Shown here: positions 1 to 10,511 of the stretch, piece after piece
Numbering within the stretch: the first letter of the stretch is position 1
How the letters are laid out: every line of letters starts with the position of its first letter
Assembly: GCF_004798905.1 (NCBI RefSeq)
Contig: NZ_SDMO01000002.1
Location: 62,001-126,000, forward strand
Reading direction: 5' to 3'
Length of the DNA: 64,000 nt
Source of the DNA: Halomonas borealis
GTDB taxonomy: Bacteria; Pseudomonadota; Gammaproteobacteria; Pseudomonadales; Halomonadaceae
Translations under genes and position numbers: made by a program
The notes under the pieces: generated by a model
The model's input: the letters and a program-made list of their open reading frames with translations, nothing else
Databases searched by the model: none
What the model was told of the DNA's origin: nothing

Positions 1-31
1 AGCCGTGGACGAGGAAATCGAAAATATCCAT
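1..31 (-). CDS. TctA family tripartite tricarboxylate transporter permease, N-terminal fragment
   Basis: Only the first ten codons lie in the window; on the minus strand they read MDIFDFLVHG, a typical TctA start. TctA is the large membrane subunit of tripartite tricarboxylate transporters, which work with the small membrane subunit TctB and a periplasmic TctC. The gene begins 9 bases after the tctB stop, so the order is tctC-tctB-tctA, the usual order for this family. The identification rests on context plus ten residues. Confidence 0.7.
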   Translation of the reverse strand, partial: MDIFDFLVHG

Positions 32-40
32 AGCGAAACG

Positions 41-505
41 CTACACCTTCAGGCCGGGCATATCGGGCAGGGGAATCCCCAGGGCGAACTCGAACAGCGC
101 GTAGAGCGCCAGCCCCAGCAGCAGCCCGTAAGGCAAGGCCTGTCGCCAATGCGCCCCGAACAGACGCATCAGCACGACGGTGGCCACCAGGGTCGAAGGG
201 ATGAAACCGCAGGGTTCGAGGAAGGCCGCATAGGTCCCCAGCAGCAGCAACACGCCGAGCTGGCGGCATAGCGCCGCCGCATCCGGCCAGCGCTGATTGA
301 GGCCCGGTCGAGCGATCAGATACACCGCCAGCAGGCCCAGCGGCACGCTGACCAGCTGCGGAAACACCCCAGGGCCGACGGGCTGCATGAAGCCCGTCAC
401 GAAGCTCTGGGCATGCCACCAGGCGCCCAGCGCCAGCAGCGCCAATACCGCCCCGGCGATGCGATCGCCCAGGGCGGCATGGGACGTCTCCGCGTCATCG
501 CTCAC
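41..505 (-). CDS. tctB: Tripartite tricarboxylate transporter small permease (TctB)
   Basis: This 154-residue protein is almost entirely hydrophobic, with about four to five membrane segments (roughly residues 13-35, 45-65, 83-97, 104-118 and 125-145). That matches the size and layout of TctB, the small membrane subunit of TTT carboxylate transporters. It starts with GTG at 505; the start overlaps the TctC stop (GTGA), suggesting translational coupling. No in-frame ATG gives a better start. The substrate cannot be read from the sequence. The upstream CoA-transferase and lyase genes suggest an organic acid that is activated to a CoA ester. Confidence 0.85.
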   Translation of the reverse strand: MSDDAETSHAALGDRIAGAVLALLALGAWWHAQSFVTGFMQPVGPGVFPQLVSVPLGLLAVYLIARPGLNQRWPDAAALCRQLGVLLLLGTYAAFLEPCGFIPSTLVATVVLMRLFGAHWRQALPYGLLLGLALYALFEFALGIPLPDMPGLKV

Positions 506-1500
506 TGGATGACCCCGATCTCCCGAGAGATGGCCTCGACATTATCGATCGACTCGCGCACGAAGTCGTTGAAGTCTTCGCCACCCCGCCACAGCGGCAC
601 CAGGCCGTTCTGCGCCGCGACCTCCTTCCATTCGTCGCTCTGGTAGAGGGCCTCGAGGGTCTCGACCATGGCCGCATAGTCGGCGTCGGATACCTCGCCG
701 CCGGTATAGAAACCGCGCCAGTTGTAGCCGGTCACGTCATAGCCCTGGGACACCGCCGTCGGCAGCTCCTCGAAAGGCTCGGGCAGTGGCTCGTCGGACA
801 GCACCGCCAGGGGGCGCACATCGCCGGACTCGATGAAGCCGGCGATCTCGCCCAGGTCGGTGGACACCGCATCCACATGGCCACCCATCATCTGGGTCAC
901 CGCGGGGCCGCCACCATCGAACTGCACCCAACGCAAGGCGCTGATCTGATCACCCGGCAACCCGGCCGCCTTGGCCAGCCGCAGCGCGCGGATATGGTCC
1001 CAGCCGCCGGCGCCGCTGGAGCCGGCCATGGCCACCGCGGTCGGGTCATCGACGATGGCCTCGAGCAGTTGGTCGAGGCTCTCGTAGGGGCTGTCGTCGT
1101 CGACCAGGATGACGCCCACGTCGGTCCCCAGCATGGCCAGCCAGCGCATGGTATCGGCGTCCCCGGGATAGCGCCCCTGAGCGATCTGGGTCATGCCCAC
1201 GGTGCTGGTCGCCACCATCAGGTTGCTGTCGTCGGCCCGCTTGCCGGCCACGTTGGAAAATGCCACGGCGCCGACACCGCCCGGCATGTTGGTGACCTGG
1301 ACGTTACCCTCCACCAGCTCCAGATCGCGCAGCAGCTTGCCTACCGAGCGGCAGGTGAAGTCCCAGCCGCCGCCGGGATCGGCGGGCGCGATGCATTCGT
1401 CGATGGGCAGCGCCTGGCTGGGCAGGCTGACCGCCAGCCCCAGGCCCAGCAGGGCGGGCGCCATCAGACGGCGTGGTGTCATGAAAACCTTGCTCGGCAT
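502..1500 (-). CDS. tctC: Tripartite tricarboxylate transporter substrate-binding protein (TctC/Bug family)
   Basis: A 332-residue periplasmic binding protein. I chose the ATG at 1500 because it begins a clear signal peptide: Arg residues at 10-11, a hydrophobic core at about 13-26, and an SQA cleavage site near residue 30. A longer open frame upstream has no coding character. The mature start carries CIAPADPGGGWD, the conserved glycine-rich strand of Bug/TctC proteins. It captures a carboxylate and hands it to TctA/TctB. The gene lies 52 bases after the CoA-transferase stop and overlaps tctB, so it belongs to the same operon. Confidence 0.9.
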   Translation of the reverse strand: MPSKVFMTPRRLMAPALLGLGLAVSLPSQALPIDECIAPADPGGGWDFTCRSVGKLLRDLELVEGNVQVTNMPGGVGAVAFSNVAGKRADDSNLMVATSTVGMTQIAQGRYPGDADTMRWLAMLGTDVGVILVDDDSPYESLDQLLEAIVDDPTAVAMAGSSGAGGWDHIRALRLAKAAGLPGDQISALRWVQFDGGGPAVTQMMGGHVDAVSTDLGEIAGFIESGDVRPLAVLSDEPLPEPFEELPTAVSQGYDVTGYNWRGFYTGGEVSDADYAAMVETLEALYQSDEWKEVAAQNGLVPLWRGGEDFNDFVRESIDNVEAISREIGVIQ

Positions 1501-1552
1501 GTCGTCGCTCCTGGTGCTTGTTGTTGTCGTGTTCGCCCCCGCAGGGACAGGC

Positions 1553-2764
1553 TCAGATGATGCCCTTCTCGCGCAGATCGCCATATTCGGCGTCCACCAG
1601 CCCCAGTTCGGCGAGGATGTCCTCGGTGTGTTCGCCGAGTCCGGGCACGGGATGGTGTATCGCCGCCGGCGCATCGCGCATCTTCACCGGGAAGCCGGTG
1701 GTCGGCACCTTGCCATGCGCCCCCTGATCGAGCTCCATGGCCATCTGCTGATCGCGGACCTGAGGGTCGTCGAAGGTCTCGCGCAGATCGTGAACCCGCC
1801 CGCAGGGCACGCCGGCGGCATTGAAGTGCTCGATCCATTCCGCCACGCTGCGCCGCGCGATCGCCCGATCGAGGATCTCGCGCAGCGCCTCACGATGGGT
1901 CATGCGCCGCCGGTTGTCGGCGAAGCGTTCATCGTCCAGCAGCGACAGCATGTCCAGGGCGCCGAGGAAGCGCTCGACCATGGTGTCGTTGCTCGGCGCG
2001 ATGGCCACCTCGCCGTCGCTGGCCTGGAACAGGCCATAGGGATACAGCATAGGATGGTCGTTGCCGGTGCGCGTGGGCACCTCGCCGGTGGCGAAATACT
2101 CCGCCGCCAGGTAGCCCATCATGCCGATCAGGCCGTTGGTCAGCGCCGTCTCGACGATGTCGCCCTGGCCGCTGCGTTCGCGGCGCACCAGCGCCGCGCT
2201 GATGCCGAAGGCCAGGTTCTGGCTGGCCACCATGTCGCTGATCGGCGGCGCGGCGCGCATCGGGGCCTCGCCGGCGCTGCCGTTGACGCCCATGAAACCG
2301 CTCATCGCCTGGGCGATGAAGTCGTAGGCGGGACGGTCGCGATAGGGGCCGGTGGAGCCGAAACCATTGATGCGCCCCACCACCAGATGCGGGAAACGCT
2401 CGCGTAGGGTGGCATCGTCGAGCCCCATCTTGCCCATCACCCCGGGGCGAAAGTTCTCCACCAGCACGTCGGCGTCATCCAGTAGCCGGTACAGGATCGC
2501 CTTGCCCTCCTCCCGGCGCAGGTCCAGGGTCAGCGAGCGCTTGTTGCGATTGAACTGGGCGAAGTACCAGCTTAAGCCGTTCACCATGTTGCCCTGGGAG
2601 CGCACGATGTCGCCGCGTCCCGGGGGCTCTACCTTGATCACCTCGGCGCCGTGGTCGCCGAGCATCTGGGTACAGAAGGGCCCGGAGATGACCCGCGTCA
2701 GGTCGATGACCCGGATGCCCTGCAGGGAGCCCTCGGCGTGGGGCGCGATATCCGTCATGCTCAT
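1553..2764 (-). CDS. CaiB/BaiF family CoA-transferase
   Basis: A 403-residue class III CoA-transferase. The N-terminus (GIRVIDLTRVISGPFCTQ, then GDHGAEVIKVEPPGRGD) is the family signature, and Asp148 in PAYDFIAQAMSG corresponds to the catalytic aspartate that forms the acyl anhydride in formyl-CoA transferase. Its stop-side neighbour is the TctC gene. Its start ATG at 2764 overlaps the stop of the lyase gene (ATGA). In this operon it probably activates the imported acid to its CoA thioester so that the lyase can cleave it. The substrate is unknown; candidates are citramalate- or 3-hydroxy-3-methylglutarate-type acids. Confidence 0.88.
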   Translation of the reverse strand: MSMTDIAPHAEGSLQGIRVIDLTRVISGPFCTQMLGDHGAEVIKVEPPGRGDIVRSQGNMVNGLSWYFAQFNRNKRSLTLDLRREEGKAILYRLLDDADVLVENFRPGVMGKMGLDDATLRERFPHLVVGRINGFGSTGPYRDRPAYDFIAQAMSGFMGVNGSAGEAPMRAAPPISDMVASQNLAFGISAALVRRERSGQGDIVETALTNGLIGMMGYLAAEYFATGEVPTRTGNDHPMLYPYGLFQASDGEVAIAPSNDTMVERFLGALDMLSLLDDERFADNRRRMTHREALREILDRAIARRSVAEWIEHFNAAGVPCGRVHDLRETFDDPQVRDQQMAMELDQGAHGKVPTTGFPVKMRDAPAAIHHPVPGLGEHTEDILAELGLVDAEYGDLREKGII

Positions 2765-3720
2765 CCTCTTGCGGTGGGTACGGCGGAACAGTCGCCGAGC
2801 GCCAGGCGCGGCCCGGCCTTGGATACCTGGCCCGGCAGGGGCCGGCCCATCAACCGCGAGGCGACTCGGGCGGCCTCGATCATGCCGTCGAGATCGATGC
2901 CGGTGGCGATGCCCATCTCGTCGAGCAGGTAAATCAGGTCCTCGCTGGCGATGTTGCCCGAGGCGCCAGGCGCGAAGGGACAGCCCCCCAGCCCGCCGAT
3001 GGAGCTCTCGTAGCGATCCACGCCTAGTGCCAGGCCCTGCATGACGTTGGCCAGGCCGAGGCCGCGGGTATTGTGGAAATGCAGCGTGGGCGCGATCTGC
3101 GGGGCGGCCTCGCGCAGGTGGCGAATGCGCTCGGCGACCAGCGGCGGCGTGGCCATGCCGGTGGTATCGCCGAGCGAGACATCGCGGATGCCCAGCTCGG
3201 CGAAGCGCTGGGCGATCCGCCCTACGGCGGCCGCCTCCACATCGCCCTCGAAGGGGCAGCCGAAACTGGTGGCGATCGCCCCGCGCAGCGCGATGCCGCT
3301 GCCGTCCAGCACCCGTGCCACATCCTCGAACCCCGACAGCGATGCCGCCACCGAACGGTTCACGTTCTTGGCGTTGTGGGTCTCGGAGGCCGAAACGAAC
3401 AGCACCACGGCATCGACGCCGGCCTCGAGCGCCCGCTCGGCGCCGCGCGGGTTGGGCACCAGGGCCGAGAGGTGCACCCCGTCGAGGCCACGCAACGCCG
3501 CCACCAGTTCACCGGCATCCGCCAGCGCCGGCACGGCCCTGGGGCTGACGAAGGAGGTGAGCTCGAAGGAGGTCACCCCCGCCGCCACCAGGGCATGAAC
3601 CAGCTCGAGCTTCTCGGCGATGTCCAGCACCGTCGGCTCGTTCTGCAGCCCGTCCCGAGGCCCTACCTCGGTCACGCTGACCCGTTGGGGCCACTGCTCG
3701 AAACCCTCGACCCTAGGCAT
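2761..3720 (-). CDS. Hydroxymethylglutaryl-CoA lyase family protein
   Basis: A 319-residue TIM-barrel lyase of the HMG-CoA lyase family. Visible motifs are VGPRDGLQNE (residues 19-28, catalytic Arg and metal-binding Asp), the metal-binding LHFHNTRG (213-220) and the signature GGCPFAPGASGN with catalytic Cys247. The family cleaves HMG-CoA or related 3-hydroxyacyl-CoAs such as citramalyl-CoA. The ATG at 3720 is preferred over an upstream one at 3762, because homology begins just after it. It is the first gene of a five-gene minus-strand operon with a CoA-transferase and TctCBA, so uptake, activation and cleavage of one organic acid is the likely pathway. Confidence 0.87.
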   Translation of the reverse strand: MPRVEGFEQWPQRVSVTEVGPRDGLQNEPTVLDIAEKLELVHALVAAGVTSFELTSFVSPRAVPALADAGELVAALRGLDGVHLSALVPNPRGAERALEAGVDAVVLFVSASETHNAKNVNRSVAASLSGFEDVARVLDGSGIALRGAIATSFGCPFEGDVEAAAVGRIAQRFAELGIRDVSLGDTTGMATPPLVAERIRHLREAAPQIAPTLHFHNTRGLGLANVMQGLALGVDRYESSIGGLGGCPFAPGASGNIASEDLIYLLDEMGIATGIDLDGMIEAARVASRLMGRPLPGQVSKAGPRLALGDCSAVPTARG

Positions 3721-4057
3721 GACAACGGACTCCCTGCCGAATGCGACGCGCCGGTATGGCAATGCCTCACTATAGACAGCCCCCCGCAGGACTCACATTA
3801 GCCTTTTGTTGACCGCCCACGCCCGGGAGCCGGGGGCTCTCGGGTTTACAGGATCGCGTCATCGTCATCGAATGCCGTCGAGCAGGCATTTCGCCATCTA
3901 ACAAAATTCCATAAAATCGACCGCGATCTTCGCGCCTGACAGCAAGAAGCTAATGCAAAGGCCACATTGACAACACTGTTATCTCGCATACAGCGTCGTC
4001 AGCTCCCATTTTGGCGCGGTCGACAACACCACAAGCAAGCGACAAGGCAGACGTTTC
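3721..4057. other. Divergent intergenic region
   Basis: This stretch separates the minus-strand lyase operon from the plus-strand peptide permease and must hold both promoters. A TTGACA hexamer lies at 3967-3972, facing the permease, but only a weak -10 (TACAGC, spacing 16) follows. The segment 3896-3970 is AT-richer than its surroundings. I see no gene in it. Confidence 0.5.
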
Positions 4058-5632
4058 ATGACCTCCACCCCCGACGCCGCGTCCTCCCAGCAGGATCACG
4101 GCTTCTTCGGCCATCCCCGACCACTGGGGTCGCTGTTCTTCACCGAGATGTGGGAACGCTTCTCCTACTACGGTATTCGCCCTCTGCTGGTGCTGTTCAT
4201 GGCCGCCGGCCTCGCCGAAGGCGGTCTGGGCTTCAGCCGCGAGGACGCCGCGGCCATCGTCGGCATCTACGCCGGCGCCATCTATCTCTCGGCCTTGCCC
4301 GGCGGCTGGCTGGCCGATAACTGGCTCGGCCAGCGCCGCGCCGTGTGGTACGGCTCACTCCTGATCGCCCTGGGCCACCTGGCCATCGCTCTCTCGGCGC
4401 TGTGGGGCGCCACCGCCTTCTTCATCGGCCTGTTGCTGATCGTGCTCGGCTCGGGGCTGTTCAAGACCTGCATCACCGTGATGGTCGGCAGCCTCTATGA
4501 CGAGGGCGATGCGCGCCGCGACGGCGGCTTCGCGATCTTCTACACGGGCATTAACCTGGGCGCCCTGCTGGCCCCACTGATGACCGGGCTGCTGATCGAA
4601 AGCGGTGGTTGGCACTGGGGCTTCGGCATCGGTGGGCTGGGCATGCTGGTCGCCCTGCTGATCTTCCGCCTGTGGGCGATCCCCGCCATGCGCCGCGCCG
4701 ACCGCCAGCAGGGCCGCGACTCAAGCTGGGATGCCCCGGCCGTCAAACGCCGCGGCGTCGGTCTGGCGGTCATGGGTCTATCGATCCTCGTCGCCGCCCT
4801 GGTGAGCCTCGCCGCCATCGGCGTGATCCAGCTGAACCCGGTGGCGATCGCCGAAGCCATGACCAGCGTGATCATCGTCTGCGCCCTGGGCTTCTTCGTC
4901 TACCTGATGGCCTTCGCCGGCCTCAATGGCCGCGAGCGCGCGCGGATGGTGGTGGCCTTCATGCTGATCGTCGCCTCGGCCTTCTTCTGGGCCTCATTCG
5001 AGCAGCAGCCCACCTCTTACAACCTGTTCGCCAACGACTACACCGATCGCGGGCTGTTCGGCTGGGAGATCCCCACGGTCTGGTTCCAGTCGCTCAACGC
5101 GGTGTTCATCGTCATCCTCGGCCCGCTGTTCGGCTGGCTATGGCCGGCCCTGGGCCGCCGCGGCCTGGAGCCGGGCAGCGCCATCAAGTTCGTGATGGGC
5201 CTGCTGTTCGCCGCCGCCGGCTTCGGCCTGATGGTGCTCGCCGCGCGCCAGGTCATCACCGATGGCCTGGTCTCACCGCTGTGGATCACCGGCAGCCTGC
5301 TGCTGCTGACCCTCGGCGAGATGTGCCTGAGCCCGGTGGGGCTTTCCACCATGAGCACCCTGGCGCCTCAGCGTATCCGCGGCCAGCTGATGGGCCTGTG
5401 GTTCACCTCGCTGGCGCTGGGCAACCTGGTGGCCGGCCTGATCGGCGGCAACGTCAGCGCCGACAAGCTCGCCGAGCTGCCGGCGCTGTTCGGCCGATCG
5501 GCCATCGCCCTGGTGCTGTGCGCCCTGGTGCTGGCGCTGCTGACCCCACTGATCACGCGTATGCTCAAGGGCGGCTCGTCCACCGACGATGACGCCGAGA
5601 CGCGTCCCTCCACTCCCACCTCCGGAGCCTGA
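4058..5632 (+). CDS. POT/PTR family proton-dependent oligopeptide transporter
   Basis: A 524-residue membrane protein with about 12-14 hydrophobic segments. The first helix carries the POT signature E30-M-W-E-R-F-S-Y-Y-G (ExxERFxYY), which in this family couples proton binding to di- and tripeptide uptake. The second conserved block (FYTGINLGALLAPLMTGLL, around residue 165) is also present. It is an inner-membrane peptide symporter of the DtpA/DtpB type. The next gene, an X-Pro aminopeptidase, begins one base after the stop, so imported proline-containing peptides are probably hydrolysed by the product of the same transcript. Confidence 0.93.
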   Translation: MTSTPDAASSQQDHGFFGHPRPLGSLFFTEMWERFSYYGIRPLLVLFMAAGLAEGGLGFSREDAAAIVGIYAGAIYLSALPGGWLADNWLGQRRAVWYGSLLIALGHLAIALSALWGATAFFIGLLLIVLGSGLFKTCITVMVGSLYDEGDARRDGGFAIFYTGINLGALLAPLMTGLLIESGGWHWGFGIGGLGMLVALLIFRLWAIPAMRRADRQQGRDSSWDAPAVKRRGVGLAVMGLSILVAALVSLAAIGVIQLNPVAIAEAMTSVIIVCALGFFVYLMAFAGLNGRERARMVVAFMLIVASAFFWASFEQQPTSYNLFANDYTDRGLFGWEIPTVWFQSLNAVFIVILGPLFGWLWPALGRRGLEPGSAIKFVMGLLFAAAGFGLMVLAARQVITDGLVSPLWITGSLLLLTLGEMCLSPVGLSTMSTLAPQRIRGQLMGLWFTSLALGNLVAGLIGGNVSADKLAELPALFGRSAIALVLCALVLALLTPLITRMLKGGSSTDDDAETRPSTPTSGA

Positions 5633-5633
5633 T

Positions 5634-7448
5634 ATGTCCCACCACGCCCATACCCCCGCCGATCGCCTGGCCGCCCTGCGCGAGGCCATGCGCGAACATG
5701 CCATCGATGCCTGGTGGTTGCCGTCTTCCGACCCGCACAACTCCGAGTACCTGCCGGAGCACTGGGCCGGCCGTGCCTGGCTGTCCGGCTTCGACGGTTC
5801 GGTGGGCACCCTGGTGGTCACCCAGGACGCCGCCGGCGTGTGGGTCGACAGCCGCTATTGGGTGCAGGCCGAGGAACAGCTGGCCGGCAGCGGCATCGAG
5901 CTCAAGAAGCTCCAGCCCGGCCAGGCCGACGCGCCGATGCGCTGGCTGGCCGAGCGGCTCGACGAGGGGGCGACCCTGGGCTTCGATGCCGACGTGGTGA
6001 CGCTGGCCAACGTGCGCCGCCTCGAGAACCATCTCACGCCGGCGGGGATCCGGCTGCGCGGCGATCGGGACCTGCTCGACGTCATCTGGCCGAACCGCCC
6101 GGCGCTGCCCGCCGCACCGCTCTACGCCCACCCCACGGCCTACCTCGACGAGTCTCGCGGCGAGCGCCTGGCCCGGGTACGCTCGGCCATGGCCGAGCAC
6201 GGCGCCGACTGGCACACGATCTCGACGCTGGACGACATCGCCTGGCTGACCCAGCTGCGCGGCGACGACGTCGAGTTCAACCCGGTGTTCCTCGCCCACC
6301 TGCTGGTGGGTCGCGATGAGGCCACGCTGTTCGTCGCCCCGGGCAAGCTCGACGAGACGCTTGCGACGGCGCTTTCCGCCGACGGCATCGCGGTGGCGGA
6401 CTACGCCGACTGGCAGCCCCGGCTCAACGATCTGCCGGCCGAGTCCCGCGTGCTGCTCGACCCGGCCAAGCTGACCCTGGGCACCCGCCAGGCACTGCCG
6501 GAGAGCACGCACCTGGCCGAGGCCGTGCAGCCCAGCACCCTGGCCAAGGGCCGCAAGAGCGACGCCGACCTGGCCCACGTGCGCGAAGCCATGGAGGAAG
6601 ACGGTGCGGCGCTGTGCGAGTTCTTCGCCTGGCTCGAGGCCGCGCTGGCGCGCGACGAGACGGTCACCGAGCTGACCGTGGACGAGCGGCTCACCGCCGC
6701 CCGCGCCCGCCGCCCCGGCTTCGTCAGCCGCAGCTTCGGCACCATCGCCGCCTTCAACGCCAACGGCGCGCTGCCCCACTACCACGCCACCCCGGAGGCC
6801 CACGCCACCATCGCCGGCGACGGCCTGCTGCTGATCGATTCCGGCGGCCAGTATCACGGCGGCACCACCGACATCACCCGCATGGTACCGGTGGGCACCC
6901 TCTCGGCGGCCCACCGCGAGGACTACACCCGGGTACTCAAGGGCACCATCGCGCTGTCTCGGGCCCAGTTCCCGCTCGGCATTCCCTCGCCGCACCTGGA
7001 TGCCATCGCCCGGGCACCGCTGTGGGCCAGCGGCCGCGACTATGGCCACGGCACCGGCCACGGCGTGGGCTACTTCCTCAACGTGCACGAGGGGCCCCAG
7101 GTGATCGCCTGGTCCGCGCCGGCGGCGCCGCACACCGCCATGCAGCCGGGCATGATCACCTCCATCGAGCCCGGCGTGTATCGCCCGGGGCAGTGGGGCA
7201 TCCGCATCGAGAATCTGGCCGCCAACCGCCCCGCCGCGGAGAGCGAGTTCGGTGACTTCCTGCGCTTCGAGACGCTGACCCTGTGCCCCATCGACACCCG
7301 GCCCATCGACGTCGCCCTGCTCGAGGCCGGCGAGGCCGACTGGCTCGACGCCTACCACGCCGAGGTGCGCAGCCGGCTGGCGCCCAAGCTCGAAGGCGAG
7401 GCCCTGGCCTGGCTCGAGCAACGCACCCAACCGCTCGAACGCGGCTGA
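5634..7448 (+). CDS. Aminopeptidase P family (M24B) X-Pro peptidase
   Basis: A 604-residue cytoplasmic metallopeptidase that removes an N-terminal residue preceding proline. The length fits the large, three-domain eukaryote-like aminopeptidase P form. The C-terminal pita-bread domain keeps all five metal ligands: Asp about 401 and 412 (LLIDSGGQ, TTDITRMV), His about 474 (GHGTGHGVGYFLNVHEGP), Glu about 510 (SIEPGVY) and Glu about 525 (IRIENL). The ATG at 5634 follows a GGAG ribosome site and lies one base after the peptide permease stop. A longer frame from 5589 overlaps that gene and is not needed. Confidence 0.93.
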   Translation: MSHHAHTPADRLAALREAMREHAIDAWWLPSSDPHNSEYLPEHWAGRAWLSGFDGSVGTLVVTQDAAGVWVDSRYWVQAEEQLAGSGIELKKLQPGQADAPMRWLAERLDEGATLGFDADVVTLANVRRLENHLTPAGIRLRGDRDLLDVIWPNRPALPAAPLYAHPTAYLDESRGERLARVRSAMAEHGADWHTISTLDDIAWLTQLRGDDVEFNPVFLAHLLVGRDEATLFVAPGKLDETLATALSADGIAVADYADWQPRLNDLPAESRVLLDPAKLTLGTRQALPESTHLAEAVQPSTLAKGRKSDADLAHVREAMEEDGAALCEFFAWLEAALARDETVTELTVDERLTAARARRPGFVSRSFGTIAAFNANGALPHYHATPEAHATIAGDGLLLIDSGGQYHGGTTDITRMVPVGTLSAAHREDYTRVLKGTIALSRAQFPLGIPSPHLDAIARAPLWASGRDYGHGTGHGVGYFLNVHEGPQVIAWSAPAAPHTAMQPGMITSIEPGVYRPGQWGIRIENLAANRPAAESEFGDFLRFETLTLCPIDTRPIDVALLEAGEADWLDAYHAEVRSRLAPKLEGEALAWLEQRTQPLERG

Positions 7449-7488
7449 GCGGATGTCGCTTCAGCCTTGAGCTGAAGCCGACATGAAA

Positions 7489-7526
7489 GCGGGGCGCCGG
7501 CATGGCCGGCGCCCCGCTTCTTTGTT
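7489..7526 (+). terminator. Rho-independent terminator after the M24B peptidase
   Basis: A perfect 13-bp stem (7489-7501 with 7505-7517, GCGGGGCGCCGGC) closes a three-base loop and is followed by the T-rich TTCTTTGTT. A weaker hairpin (CTTCAG / CTGAAG) lies just upstream at 7459-7476. The convergent glnG gene ends at 7591, so the structure may serve both strands. Confidence 0.85.
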
Positions 7527-7590
7527 CGCCGCCCGGCTTGCCAGCCCTGGAAGAGAGCGCGTGTTGCGTCTTCTACTCACGGCTCGTGGG

Positions 7591-8989
<1,399 letters not shown>

Positions 8990-8997
<8 letters not shown>

Positions 8998-10036
8998 GGC
9001 AGGTCTCCAGCGGTATCAGCAGTCGGAATTCGGTATGCCCCGGGAGCGAATCGCATTCGATCAGCCCCTGATGGCGATGCAGGATCGACTGGGCGATCGA
9101 CAGCCCCAGCCCGCTGCCCTCGGCGCGGCCGGACACCATGGGATAGAACAGCGTCTCCTTGAGCGCCTCGGGCACCCCCGGGCCGTTGTCGAGGATCGAC
9201 ACCTGACAGACCAGCCGATGGCGCTCGGCGCCCAGCGTGAACTGGCGCCGGGCACGGGTCTGCAGCGTCAGGGTGGGCGCTTCGATACCGGCCTCGGTCA
9301 TCGCCTGTTCGGCGTTGCGCGCCACGTTGAGGATGGCCTGGATCAACTGGGATTCGTCGCCGCTGAGGTCGGGCAGGCTGGGGTCATAGTCACGAATGAT
9401 CGTCACCTCCGGGCGCTCCACCGCGACCAGCGAACGGACCCGCTCCAGCACCCGGTGGATGTTGATCGGCTCGGGGCGATTGAGCCGGGTGGGGCCGAGC
9501 ATGGCATCCACCAGGTCACGCAGCCGGTCGGCTTCCTCGATGATGATGTGAGTGAACTCGGTGAGCCGGGAGTCCCCCAGGTCGCGCTCGAGCAGCTGCG
9601 CCGCCCCGCGGATGCCGCCCAGCGGATTCTTGACCTCATGGGCGAGCCCCCGCGCCAGCACCTTGATGGTCTCCTGACGAGTCTGCAGCGCCTCCTCACG
9701 GGAGATGCGCAGCAGCCGGTCGCGGGGCTCGATCTCCAGCAGCAGTTCGTCCGCCGACAGCGGCGTGACGGTGTAGTCCACGGTCAGCAGCTCGCCGGTC
9801 GGCAGGCTCAGGCGGGCCTCGCGCTGGGTGTAGGGATGGAGCTCGTCGCGGGCCTTGGCCAGCAGCTCACCGATGTCGCCATCGGCGTTGACCAGCGCCG
9901 GCAGTGGCTGGCCACTCACCCGCGCGCGGCTCAGCGCCAGCAACGCCTCCGCCGCCGGATTCATCCAGCGCAGCCGCAACTGGCCATCCAGCAGCAGCAC
10001 GGCGGTGGTGAGGTGTTCCATGAGGCGTTGATACAT
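8990..10036 (-). CDS. glnL: Nitrogen regulation sensor kinase NtrB (NR(II))
   Basis: A 348-residue cytoplasmic histidine kinase: an N-terminal PAS domain (about 8-110), an HisKA domain with phospho-accepting His133 in ARGLAHEVKNPLG, and a C-terminal HATPase domain (DNGPGVPE, GSGLGLSIAQ). It phosphorylates or dephosphorylates NtrC in response to nitrogen status signalled by PII. I chose the ATG at 10036. The longer frame starting at 10153 would begin at or before the predicted sigma-54 transcription start near 10150, and its extra residues have no coding character. Confidence 0.95.
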
Positions 10037-10161
10037 GGGGTCATTCCCGGCAATGAAGTGACGTGGCCCACCGGATCTCCGCGGGGCGGCGACCGCCAGA
10101 CGGTCTCGGCACCGCCCATCTGGCCCAGACGGCGACGGCCACAGTGGCCACACCGAATAGC

Positions 10162-10177
10162 TGCAAGAAGCGCGCCA
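10162..10177 (-). promoter_or_regulatory. Sigma-54 promoter of glnL-glnG
   Basis: On the minus strand the bases read TGGCGCGCTTCTTGCA, matching the sigma-54 consensus TGGCACG-N4-TTGCA at all positions except one A-to-G. The invariant GG (-24) and GC (-12) are correctly spaced. Transcription would begin near 10150, leaving a leader of about 115 bases before the glnL ATG. Confidence 0.8.
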
Positions 10178-10229
10178 TCTTTAGATGGGGCGATTCACGG
10201 CGCCCCCACGGTGGTCCGACACGGGATCA

Positions 10230-10246
10230 TGCACCATTTTAGTGCA
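10230..10246. promoter_or_regulatory. NtrC-binding site upstream of glnL
   Basis: TGCACCATTTTAGTGCA is a palindrome of the NtrC type (TGCACC-N5-GGTGCA) with one substitution. It lies about 60-70 bases upstream of the sigma-54 promoter, within the range used by enhancer-binding proteins. NtrC therefore probably regulates its own operon. Confidence 0.75.
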
Positions 10247-10511
10247 CCGTTCGACGCCACGCACTGACGAATAACACTCAGCGTCCCGATCGCGCCTCCC
10301 GCTGGGCATGCGGCCGCTCGCCTCGGGCGTCATGCTCGCGTCGCGGCTGATCGCCGCGCAGGCGCTCGGCATGGCGGAAGGCACGCCCCTCGACGACCCG
10401 GTCGGCGTGGTCGAAGGCATCGAAGGGCGCGTCGTCATGCGCCGTGGGTGGGACGCAAGGCCTCGACGATCCGTCCGGACACAGCGGTCGATGTGGCCGG
10501 CGCGGGGGCAG

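Larger units (their letters stand above)
10037..10511. other. Regulatory gap between the DUF4124 gene and glnL
   Basis: The segment 10150-10250 carries the sigma-54 promoter and an NtrC-type palindrome described separately. The remainder (about 10260-10511) has no gene I can support. It has coding-like composition in more than one frame, including a minus-strand frame ending in RIVEALRPTHGA directly after the DUF4124 stop, which could be a relic of a longer upstream gene. Confidence 0.4.

Noticed and set aside
10036..10153. Longer glnL start at 10153
   Set aside because: It would begin at the predicted transcription start, and its residues lack coding character.
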